Origin: CAVYXZ01 sp963772595
GTDB lineage: Bacteria; Chloroflexota; Anaerolineae; Aggregatilineales; Phototrophicaceae
Length of the DNA: 64,000 nt
Direction of reading: 5' to 3'
Assembly: GCA_963772595.1 (NCBI GenBank)
Contig: CAVYXZ010000010.1
Span: 1 to 64,000 of the forward strand
The stretch's first letter is position 1. The number at the start of each line of letters is the position of its first letter. This document shows positions 27,987 through 35,856 of the stretch, one piece after another. Position numbers and translations under genes: made by a program. The notes under the pieces were generated by a model, which saw nothing but the letters and a program-made list of their open reading frames with translations, made no database searches and was not told where the DNA came from.

Positions 27987-28150
27987 CTATTTTACCGCGC
28001 CTGCCGTCAGGCCGCGTACTCACTGATGCTGCGCGATGCATCCGGCCAGCACGACAGGCAGCGCCGACATGTTCGCCCAGAAGAGACCTTCCGAGGTCGT
28101 AAACGCGACGATAGACAATAAGAGTGAGTGCAAACAGCGTGGAGTACATG
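27987..28150 (-). pseudogene. Decayed C-terminus of a MalG-type sugar ABC permease
   Basis: On the minus strand a frame reads TTSEGLFWANMSALPVVLAG, then CIAQHQ, a stop, and then VRGLTAGAVK and stop. MalG-type permeases end in almost that last motif, preceded by a leucine/proline/valine-rich stretch; about 30 residues between the two parts are missing. An upstream piece (TLFALTLIVY) is in another frame. This explains part of the 342-bp gap between the SDR and the second dipeptidase; no intact gene is present there. Confidence 0.55.
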
Positions 28151-28294
28151 CGCAATCACGGCTGGCTCACAACTCTGCCGGTAACGTCTGGGCGGAAGAA
28201 AGCAGCAGAACTGCGTCTGCGTGATTGGCTGAAAACCTCGACTTTCAGATGGCGGCGCAGCCATAAGCCCGGCGATAGAGCCTTATGAAGCGGT

Positions 28295-29374
28295 TCATCC
28301 TGCCGCCGGCAGCTCACGATGCAGCAGACGCAGCCAGTTGCCATGCATGATGGCCTCAATATCGGCGGCGGCATAACCGCGCGTCTCCAGCAGCGGAATC
28401 AGATGCTGGAGATCCGCAATAGTATCCAGGTCAGCGGGCGACTGCTCACGGCCAAAACCGCCGTCCAGGTCAGAACCAATGCCCACGTGCAAGGCATTCC
28501 CGGCAAGCTGGCAAATATGGTCAATGTGATCGACCACATGGCTCAGGGTAATGCCGTCGTTGCTGCTCGTGCCTTTGATCCAGCCCGGTTCCAACATCCA
28601 GACATCCATTGCCATGCCGAGGACTCCGTCGCGCTCAATGATCGCCTTGATCTGACGGTCATCAAACTGGCGTTGATGCGGCACGAGCGCCCGGCAGTTG
28701 TTGTGGCTGGCGATCACTGCTCCGCTAAAACGCTCCAGCGCCTGCCAGAAGGCGCGATCCGAAAGATGCGTGAGATCCAGCACAATCCCCAGCCGCGCCA
28801 TCTCGTCCAGCAGTGCCATGCCGATGTCACTGAAACCATCATCCACGCTGGTGCCCCCGGCATAGCGCCCTGTGCCATAGTGCGCCGGGCCAATCAAGCG
28901 AACGCCCAGGCGATACCATGCCTCCAATTCGGCTGGCTCCAGAATTGCGTCGGCACTCTCCATGCTGATGACGCAGCCAGATGCGGGCGCATCCCCCTCC
29001 GGCGAATCCTCCCATGACTGCCACAGGTCCAGGTGATGGTCCAGCGCCGCCCTGTCCTCGATGATATACAGCTGTCCCTGAGCGGCCAGCGCCCGGTAAT
29101 AAGCCAGTTGGCCGCGTGCCACACCATAAGCCTGCGCACTCGACCGGTAATCAATGTAAGGCACCGGGGTCGCGGTCACACGCGCCAACAGTGTGGCAAA
29201 ACACAGCGCTAGCCGTCCACTGCGCATTTCCGGCAGTGCAACGGTATTCAGCGCCCGCCCCTTGCCCTGCATTCCGGCCTCAGCAGCGCGAATCGTATAC
29301 ACAGACTGCCGCAAATCACGGTTCCATTGCAGCGCGTTCCAGGACAGGTCCAGATGAGCATCAACAACCAGCAT
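28295..29374 (-). CDS. Membrane dipeptidase, peptidase family M19 (second copy)
   Basis: A 359-residue M19 enzyme: VDAHLDLSWNA (first metal histidine and aspartate), VISMESADAILEP (bridging Glu), LTHLSDRAFW, ASHNNCR and GIGSDLDGGFG. It differs clearly from the paralogue at 9096. The start is ATG 29374. It stands alone on the minus strand, with no transporter beside it. It may hydrolyse dipeptides, including D-amino-acid dipeptides from cell wall. Confidence 0.9.
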   Translation of the reverse strand: MLVVDAHLDLSWNALQWNRDLRQSVYTIRAAEAGMQGKGRALNTVALPEMRSGRLALCFATLLARVTATPVPYIDYRSSAQAYGVARGQLAYYRALAAQGQLYIIEDRAALDHHLDLWQSWEDSPEGDAPASGCVISMESADAILEPAELEAWYRLGVRLIGPAHYGTGRYAGGTSVDDGFSDIGMALLDEMARLGIVLDLTHLSDRAFWQALERFSGAVIASHNNCRALVPHQRQFDDRQIKAIIERDGVLGMAMDVWMLEPGWIKGTSSNDGITLSHVVDHIDHICQLAGNALHVGIGSDLDGGFGREQSPADLDTIADLQHLIPLLETRGYAAADIEAIMHGNWLRLLHRELPAAG

Positions 29375-29531
29375 CTATTCATCCCCTATTGTTCCAACTC
29401 GCCCATGTTGAATTGTACCGGCATTCGCCCCCAGCGACGACAATATCGAAAAGTGCGCAGCAATCCATTTGGCAATCCGACCAACAAGCTGTAACTTGAA
29501 TGCGAACGAGCAGTCAAGATGAGCGTAGGAA

Positions 29532-30398
29532 ATGGTGATGACAGATCATGAGCTTCCCGATTTTGACCAACTCTGGGATTTTGACCACCCCGCCGAGACA
29601 GAAAAGCAGTTCCGGGCGCTGTTGATACACAGTGATGACCGGGCCTACAAAGCCGAATTACTCACACAGATTGCCCGGACTCTGGGACTCCAGCAGAAGT
29701 TTGAGGAAGCCCACCGGCTGCTCGATGATGTGGAAACCACACTGCCAGAGGACACGAAACGCCCACAAATCCGCTATCTGCTAGAGCGAGGCCGGGTGTT
29801 CAACTCGTCTGGTGAAGTCGATAAAGCGCGCCCATTATTCGTCGAAGCCTGGACGCAGGCCCGACAAGCAGGGGAAGATGCCTATGCCGTCGATGCGGCG
29901 CACATGGTCGCTATTGTCGCCCAGGGTCAGGAGGCGCTGGACTGGAATCTAGAAGCGCTTCGACTGGCCGAAACGAGTGCGCAGGAACGCGCTCAACGAT
30001 GGCTTGGGTCGCTTTATAACAACATTGGCTGGACGTATCACGACATGGGTCAGTATGAGACGGCGCTGGCGATATTCGAACGAGCACTCGAATTCCGCGA
30101 AAAAGAGGGTAAATCGCAGCCGATTCGCATTGCCAGGTGGTGCATCGCGCGAACGCTGCGCTCGATGGGGCAGGTCATGGATGCCCTGGAAATCCAGCAG
30201 GAACTGCTGAAAGAGCTGGACGCATCGAAGGATGAAGGAGGGTACGTTTATGAGGAGATGGGCGAATGTCTTCTCCTGCTAAAGCGCCAGGACGAAGCAA
30301 AACCTTATTTTGCCCGTGCCTACGCCGTGTTATCACAAGACCCCTGGCTTGTCAGCAATGAGCCGGAACGCCTTGAGCGGATGCGAAAACTAAAATGA
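29532..30398 (+). CDS. TPR-repeat protein
   Basis: 288 residues, all-helical, with at least four to five tetratricopeptide-like units (LGSLYNNIGWTYHDMGQYETA is the clearest; others include EEAHRLLDDVETTLP and ARPLFVEAWTQARQAGED). No signal peptide or catalytic motif. Two in-frame ATGs (29532 and 29538) share an AGGA site; the second is better spaced. Rightward between leftward genes, so it is transcribed alone. A protein-interaction role is likely; the partner is unknown. Confidence 0.75.
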   Translation: MVMTDHELPDFDQLWDFDHPAETEKQFRALLIHSDDRAYKAELLTQIARTLGLQQKFEEAHRLLDDVETTLPEDTKRPQIRYLLERGRVFNSSGEVDKARPLFVEAWTQARQAGEDAYAVDAAHMVAIVAQGQEALDWNLEALRLAETSAQERAQRWLGSLYNNIGWTYHDMGQYETALAIFERALEFREKEGKSQPIRIARWCIARTLRSMGQVMDALEIQQELLKELDASKDEGGYVYEEMGECLLLLKRQDEAKPYFARAYAVLSQDPWLVSNEPERLERMRKLK

Positions 30399-30488
30399 CA
30401 AAAGGACATTTAAGGCTTGTCTGGTACGGCCACGCCTGACCCTTTCGCCCTGAGTACCGGGCAAACCTTTAATCCCCCATCGTGACTC

Positions 30489-30957
30489 TTACTTATCAAG
30501 CGATGCGTTATAAATGTCGAGCAGTTGAAAACGTGCCAGATCCAGAGACTGCATCATCTTATTCGAAAAGCGTTTCATAAACTCGTAGCCCAAGCCCGGG
30601 ATCTTCTTCGCACTTATTACGCAAACAGGTCCCATCGAGTGCTGTCACCCGCGTCAGCCCAACCGCGCGCCCGTCAAAATGCCAGCGATAGGGTGAAAAC
30701 AGCCAGGACCAGCCGACAACATCCCCCTCTACATGAGTCTCGATAATCATGGTACCGGTGCCCGGCGCAGAGGCCTCAACAGCGACCCGACCATGACGAA
30801 TGATGAAGAACTGAGAGGCTTCCTGACCTTCTCTAAAGAGATAGTCACCATCGTCATAGCGTGCATTGGAGGCACATCCGGCAAGCAGCGAAATAAAATG
30901 TCCATTCAAACCATCGAAGAAAGATTGCTTTGCAAGAATTGTTTCAAGAGACTCCAC
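30489..30957 (-). CDS. Cyclic-nucleotide-binding-domain protein, no HTH, one frameshift
   Basis: A cNMP-binding (Crp-like) beta-roll covers most of the protein: LFREGQEASQFFIIRHG, then WSWLFSPYRWHFDGRAV, where the phosphate-binding loop is atypical. An extra G at the CCC run 30589-30591 gives an early stop. With it removed the protein continues YEFMKRFSNKMMQSLDLARF and ends at 30489, about 156 residues. There is no DNA-binding domain, so this is not a Crp/Fnr regulator but a stand-alone sensor or regulatory subunit. It follows the HdrC-CNB fusion gene by 27 bp and starts at GTG 30957. Confidence 0.8.
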
Positions 30958-30984
30958 GTTTGTTTTCCTTTGAATAGGCCCCGG

Positions 30985-31715
30985 CTATTTGAATGCGACT
31001 GCATGTAAGCGGGACATAGCGACTTTGGCAAGATGACGCATCAAAACCAGGGCCATGCGCTCATCTGTCTCGCACAGCGCTCGCAGGCCGTCTGCTTTGA
31101 TGGTCAATATTCGACAGAGACTGCTCGTCACGGCTGTCGCTGCATAGTGATAAGGTTCAATCAACGCTGAGACACCAAACGGCTCTTCCGGGTTCAAATG
31201 ACCGACGTAGAGGAACTGCTCATGGTCTGGCATCTTCGCGTTCTCGACAAGGAAATAAAGGTCAATGGATCCAGCTATCAGGAAGTAGAAACGGTCAGCC
31301 GCCTGCCCGGCCTCGAAGATCCGCTGATTGGCCGCGCAGGAGACCTCATCGGATAACGTAGCGATAGCTTTCACTTGGACATCATCCAGAGAGCTAAAAA
31401 ACGGATAGCGGCGCAAAAGCTCAGGAGAAATCACGCGGCCTGTGCTTTCTTGTCCGCAGTCTGATGACCACTGCACAGCGGTCGCAGCGTGACGCACAGT
31501 GCCAGGGGATGCTGCTGCGCAGATTTGCCCGAATCGCAGCAAGCGCAATCCATACCGGCGGCAGAGGGGCATGAGCCGCCCCATGTTCCACACTGATTGC
31601 ACATGCCAAGACGCGAGTCTCCGGGCGTGGATTCAACGATTTCTTCTAAGAAACTCCCGGGGGCGGGCGCCTGCGAGACCATGATGCCATTGATCGGCAT
31701 CGCCGTGTCCGTCAA
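30985..31715 (-). CDS. HdrC-like iron-sulfur domain fused to cyclic-nucleotide-binding domain, frameshifted
   Basis: It begins at TTG 31715 directly behind AAGGAGGTG. The N-terminus has an HdrC-type motif, GMCNQCGTWGGSCPSA, then after frame loss pieces of a second cluster region (WHCASRCDRCAVV). The C-terminal half, in another frame from about 31434, is a complete cNMP-binding domain: ELLRRYPFFSSLDD, RIFEAGQAADRFYFLIAGS, EEPFGVSALIEPY, ending ARLH-like in SRLHAVAFK. The span is not a multiple of three, so at least one indel is present. The fusion suggests that a redox protein is gated by a nucleotide. If the break is real, two proteins result, the second starting at GTG 31434. Confidence 0.72.
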
Positions 31716-31763
31716 AGCGCACCTCCTTAATGGAGCAATTTTGGGGAAACACTCCTGTCTATA

Positions 31764-31792
31764 TCAATAGCTGCCAGTTTTCCTATTTTCAA
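31764..31792 (-). promoter_or_regulatory. Candidate promoter of the HdrC-CNB/CNB operon
   Basis: On the minus strand TTGAAA (31792-31787), 17-bp spacer, TATTGA (31769-31764). The start would fall near 31757, about 40 bases before the TTG start codon. The nested dyad centred at 31849.5 would then lie around position -92. Confidence 0.4.
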
Positions 31793-31828
31793 GCCTAATC
31801 CGAATCCAGGATGCAGCGTAGTTTCACT

Positions 31829-31870
31829 TGTCTCGAATGTGTGTGACGAATTTCACACCTGTACGAGACA
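31829..31870. promoter_or_regulatory. Nested dyad with perfect CRP-type core
   Basis: The inner site is TGTGA-N6-TCACA (31842-31857), the exact CRP consensus core. It is flanked at six bases on each side by TGTCTCG (31829-31835) and CGAGACA (31864-31870). Both dyads share the centre 31849.5. It lies upstream of the leftward cyclic-nucleotide-binding genes. Confidence 0.65.
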
Positions 31871-31978
31871 GGCTTCATAATTTGTGCCCCACCGGGAGCA
31901 ATCGGCATGATCTGGTTGCGTCATTCGCCAGCCGACGCCTCACCGAACCCGGCGCAGCGATGTGGTTTTCAGCGGCGC

Positions 31979-32158
31979 TCATGCCTCCGCATTGAAAGAG
32001 TCCAGCCCGGCATAGCTGCCTGCCCGTCGCACATTTCGACCGACACGCGGCACGGTCACAAGGTCGGTATAGGTCATGACTTCGGCGATTTTGTCCGTAA
32101 TCAGCATGATCGCCTTGCCATCTGCCGCCATGCGCCGCAGCGCGGTATCTGTCTTATC
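31979..32158 (-). pseudogene. Remnant of a simple-sugar ABC transporter ATP-binding protein
   Basis: A 60-codon minus-strand stretch ends in a stop and reads LRRMAADGKAIMLITDKIAE, then VMTYTDLVTV. This is the region after Walker B of sugar-type ABC ATPases, where the switch histidine (normally LITHK) is replaced by Asp. No Walker A, signature or further domain is found nearby, so the gene is a decayed fragment. It occupies part of the 558-bp gap between 31716 and 32273; the rest holds the dyad and promoter described separately. Confidence 0.6.
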
Positions 32159-32273
32159 CTGGAATCAGGATCTGATCGACACGAAGATTAACCGCTGCGG
32201 CTTATGAATAGTGTACAGGTTGACACCGCTGGTCAAGTTTGCGGCTGCGACCGTCCGCCGGCATCCAGAAGGT

Positions 32274-34643
32274 CTAGGCAAAGTCCTGATGCTCAGTGCG
32301 GGCGATGATCTCTTCCTGCAAGGCCTGACCCAGATCGCAGAAATAGTCACTGTAACCCGCCACACGCACGATCAGATCCCGATATTGATCCGGGTGCGCC
32401 TGGGCCTCACGCAGGGTCGCGGCATCGACCACGTTGAACTGGATATGGTGCCCGTCGAGCTTGAAGTAGCTGCGCACAAGCTGCACCAGTTTATCCAGGC
32501 CATCGTCATCGGCCAGGAGCTGCGGCGTGAATTTCTGATTCAGCAGCGTGCCGCCGGTACGAATGTGATCCATTTTCGCCACAGACTTAATCACGGCGGT
32601 CGGACCATGCCGGTCAGCCCCTTGCACTGGCGAGATGCCCTCAGAAACAGGTGTGCCACCGCAGCGGCCATCCGGGGTCGCACCGGTGACTGAGCCGAAG
32701 TAGATGTGGCAGGTCGTCGGCAGCAGGTTGATGCGGTAGGTTCCGCCCTTCGTATTGGGTCGCCCGTCGATTGCATTGTAGTAGGCTTCGAAGACTTGCC
32801 GCATGATGTCGTCGGCCCGGTCATCGTCGTTGCCATAACGCGGCGACTTGTTGACCAGCAGCAGCCGTTCGCGTTCGTGCCCGGCAAAGTCCTCCGTGAG
32901 GATCGACAGTAACTGATCCAGGCCCAGGCGATGCTCATCGTAAATGTGGTATTTGATCGCCGAGAGCGAATCGGTGACGGTCCCCAGCCCTACCCCTTGA
33001 ATGTAGGAACTGTTGTAACGCGCGCCGCCGTCATGATAATCCCTGCCGGTCTCGATGCAATCGTCAACCAGCACGGACAGGAAAGGCGCAGGCAGATATT
33101 CCGCATAGAGCCGCTCAATCACGTTGTTGCCACGAATCTTGACGTCAATGAAGTAATTGAGCTGCTGCTCGAAGGCGGCGAATACCGCGTCAAAGCTGGA
33201 AAAATTCGCCGGATCGCCGGTCTGAATACCGATCTGCTGGCCGCTGCGTGGATCAACCCCATTATGCAGCGTGATCTCCAGCACTTTCGGCAGGTTGAAG
33301 TAGCCCGTCAGGTTGTAATTCTCCTTGCCAAATGCGCCGGTCTCAACACAGCCGCTGGTGCCGCCGCAGCGCGCATCGACCAGCGCCTTGCCCTGGCGCA
33401 CCAGTTCCTGCACGATCACATCGGTGTTGAAGATCGAGGGCTGGCCGAAGCCGGTGCGGATAATCTTCGCCGCGCGCTTGATGAAACGATCCGGGTTCTT
33501 TTTACTGACCTGGATCGAGGTGCTGGGCTGAAGCAGCCGCATCTCTTCGATGACATCCAGCAGCAGGTAGGTCACGTCGTTGACCGCATCGGAGCCGTCT
33601 GGCTTGACCCCGCCCAGGTTGATCTGCGCGAAATCGGTATAAGTATTGCTCTCCTCCGCCGTGACCCCGACTTTGGGCGGCGCGGGCTGATTGTTAAACT
33701 TGATCCAGAAGCATTGCAGCAGTTCCTCGGCCTGTTCGCGGCTCAGGCTGCCATCGGCCAGTCCCTGCGCGTAGAAGGGGTACAGATGCTGGTCGAGCTT
33801 GCCGGGGCAGTAGGCGTCCCAGGGATTCATCTCGGTCGTCACCCCCAGATGAACGAACCAGTAGTATTGCAGCGCCTCCCAGAAGTTACGCGGTGCATGA
33901 GCCGGGACCCAGGTACAGACCTCGGCGATGCGCTCCAGTTCCTGCTTGCGCATCGGGTCGGTTTCGCGCTGCGCCAGCGCGCGGGCCTGCTCAGCGTGCC
34001 GTTGGGCAAAGAGGATAATGGCCTCAGCGGACAGGCGCATCGCTTTGAGCTGCTCGTGCTTGTCGTAGGCCGCCGCATCGTTAAAGAAGTCAAGCGTTTC
34101 AAGCCGGGCGTCAATCGCTTCGATGAAATCCAGCATCCCTTTATGGTAGATTTTGTCATCGAGCACCGTATGCCCCGGCGAGCGTTGTTCCATAAACTCA
34201 GTGAATATCCCGGCATCATAGGCCGCACGCCATGCGTCGGTCATCTCACTCAGAATCCGTTCCCGCATGGACTTGCCCTGCCAGAACGGAATGAAGGTTT
34301 CTTCGTAACGCCGTGCGGTTTCGGGGGCAACCTTAAACGAAATCTTTTCACGAGTATCCAGGATTTGCAGGTCTTGCAGCGAATGGCAGCATAATTCGGG
34401 ATACGTCGGCGTGGCTTTGGGCGCAGGCCCCTTCTCGCCGACAATCAACTCGCCATCGCCGATACAAATGGTCTTGTGTTCCAGCAAGCACTGAAACGCC
34501 ATCGCCCGCATCATCGGCACCGATTGCGCCTCGGTATGTTCCTGGTAAAAGCGAGTCATCAACTCAGCGCGCTCCGGCGAGAGCGTCGGAATCGCATCCA
34601 GGCTTTGCTGGCGCAGTTGCATCACGCGATTGGTCATCGCCAT
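32274..34643 (-). CDS. hypD: trans-4-hydroxy-L-proline dehydratase (HypD-type glycyl radical enzyme)
   Basis: 789 residues, the length of characterised HypD, and similar along its whole length. The thiyl-radical Cys and catalytic Glu are in GGTSGCVETGAFG. The glycyl radical loop is RVAGYSDYF, with Gly near residue 763. HypD-diagnostic segments include FNNQPAPPKVG, SNTYTDFAQINLGG, ARYNSSYIQGVGLG and LPTTCHIYFG. It removes water from trans-4-hydroxyproline to give pyrroline-5-carboxylate, which can be reduced to proline; no proC gene is in the window. The start has GGAGG seven bases upstream. It requires the adjoining activase, and needs anoxic conditions since oxygen cleaves the radical form. 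Confidence 0.93.
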   Translation of the reverse strand: MAMTNRVMQLRQQSLDAIPTLSPERAELMTRFYQEHTEAQSVPMMRAMAFQCLLEHKTICIGDGELIVGEKGPAPKATPTYPELCCHSLQDLQILDTREKISFKVAPETARRYEETFIPFWQGKSMRERILSEMTDAWRAAYDAGIFTEFMEQRSPGHTVLDDKIYHKGMLDFIEAIDARLETLDFFNDAAAYDKHEQLKAMRLSAEAIILFAQRHAEQARALAQRETDPMRKQELERIAEVCTWVPAHAPRNFWEALQYYWFVHLGVTTEMNPWDAYCPGKLDQHLYPFYAQGLADGSLSREQAEELLQCFWIKFNNQPAPPKVGVTAEESNTYTDFAQINLGGVKPDGSDAVNDVTYLLLDVIEEMRLLQPSTSIQVSKKNPDRFIKRAAKIIRTGFGQPSIFNTDVIVQELVRQGKALVDARCGGTSGCVETGAFGKENYNLTGYFNLPKVLEITLHNGVDPRSGQQIGIQTGDPANFSSFDAVFAAFEQQLNYFIDVKIRGNNVIERLYAEYLPAPFLSVLVDDCIETGRDYHDGGARYNSSYIQGVGLGTVTDSLSAIKYHIYDEHRLGLDQLLSILTEDFAGHERERLLLVNKSPRYGNDDDRADDIMRQVFEAYYNAIDGRPNTKGGTYRINLLPTTCHIYFGSVTGATPDGRCGGTPVSEGISPVQGADRHGPTAVIKSVAKMDHIRTGGTLLNQKFTPQLLADDDGLDKLVQLVRSYFKLDGHHIQFNVVDAATLREAQAHPDQYRDLIVRVAGYSDYFCDLGQALQEEIIARTEHQDFA

Positions 34644-34646
34644 GGT

Positions 34647-35554
34647 CTATCCTCCAATTTTGACCTGTAAACCAAAGCTTTCAAACCTCTGTTTAACTGC
34701 CGCCATATGACTCTCGGTCGGCGGATCGGTGAGAGGCATCGGATTGCTGCGTCCCAGGCGTTCGTACTTATCGCCCCCGATCTGGTGATAGGGCAGAATA
34801 TCGAGCCGTTCGATGCCCAGCTTTCGCAAGAACTCAGCCGTGCCGCGAATGTTCTCCGGGTCGTCGTTGATATGCGGGATCACCGGCATACGCACAATGA
34901 TGTGCGCACCGTTTTCGGCCAGCCGCCGTAAGTTCTCCAGCACCAGCGCATTGCCCGCGCCAGTGACCTCGCGGTGGCGGTCGCTGTCCATCAATTTAAC
35001 GTCATAGAGAAAAAGATCGACAAAGGGGCGGAGACGGTCATAGGCCGTTGTGGGCTGCGTACCCGCAGGTATCGACGGTCGTATGAATCTCCTCGGCCTT
35101 ACAGGCGGCGAGCAAGTCGAGCAGAAATTCGTCTTGCAAGACGGGTTCGCCCCCGGAAAAAGTGACGCCCCCGCCCGATTTCATCGTAAAAGGGCCGGTC
35201 GCGCAGGATTTCCCGCATCACCTCGTCCACAGTCATCGCTTGCCCGACGATCTCGCGGGCATCTGCGTAACAGACGCCGACACACTGCCCGCAGCTCTGG
35301 CATTGCGTACGATCCGTGACGTACTGCTCGCCGACCCATGAAATCGCATCATGCGGGCACTCGACAGCACAGGCACCGCATTCGATACAGACTGTGGGGC
35401 GCAGCAGCAGTTCCGGCTTCAGATACTGGCTCTCTGGATTGTGGCACCACCAGCAGCGCAGACTACAGCCTTTGAGAAACACAGTCGTGCGAATACCCGG
35501 CCCATCATGGACCGAGAATTTCTTGATATCGAAGACCTGTCCTGTTCGCATCAT
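34647..35554 (-). CDS. Glycyl radical enzyme activase (radical SAM, HypD partner), two frameshifts
   Basis: The radical-SAM cluster motif CSLRCWWC (CX3CX2C) follows FSVHDGPGIRTTVFLKG. A ferredoxin-like insert carries CIECGACAVECP and CQSCGQCVGVCY. The frame is lost near 35172 beside a run of five C and again near 35040. Between these breaks the expected VTFSGGEPVLQDEF and TVDTCGYAAHNG can be read, then VDLFLYDVKLMDSD to the end. Joined length is about 302 residues. It installs the glycyl radical on HypD using S-adenosylmethionine. The gene ends four bases before the hypD start, so the two are one transcription unit with the activase first. Confidence 0.9.
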
Positions 35555-35856
35555 GTATCGAGTTCGGAGCCTTTAGCCCCGCCATCATACTGCGGATCAA
35601 GATCCGATCCTATTGAGCAATGTCACGGTTGTCGGTGCAGTATCGTCTGTTTCAGCCAATCGACTGTGAGATTGAAATTCTCCAATCTGAGGGCGTATGT
35701 TTTAGCGATGAGTTCATGGGGTTGTGTGGGCAGCGTGTTTATCGCAGCGCATGTTCAAAGAACGCCGGTCGGATTCACACGGGAACGCAAGGGCTGAACG
35801 TGCCCAGCACTGCGCCCGGTCGCAGAATCCGACCAACGTTTGACATCTTGACGAGA
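35555..35856. other. Intergenic region upstream of the HypD activase
   Basis: About 300 bases between katG (ends at 35857, leftward) and the activase start. Short frames here carry no recognisable motif. I see no convincing terminator or operator. Confidence 0.5.

Noticed and set aside
28007..28264. 85-residue Cys- and Arg-rich open frame on the minus strand
   Set aside because: Composition looks like an out-of-frame reading; the neighbouring frame instead shows a decayed MalG-type permease end.
32931..34394. 487-residue plus-strand open frame opposite hypD
   Set aside because: Antisense shadow of HypD, whose catalytic motifs are unmistakable.
35810..35850. Short GGTCG/CGACC stem as katG terminator
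   Set aside because: The stem is only five base pairs with no T-tract, too weak to call.
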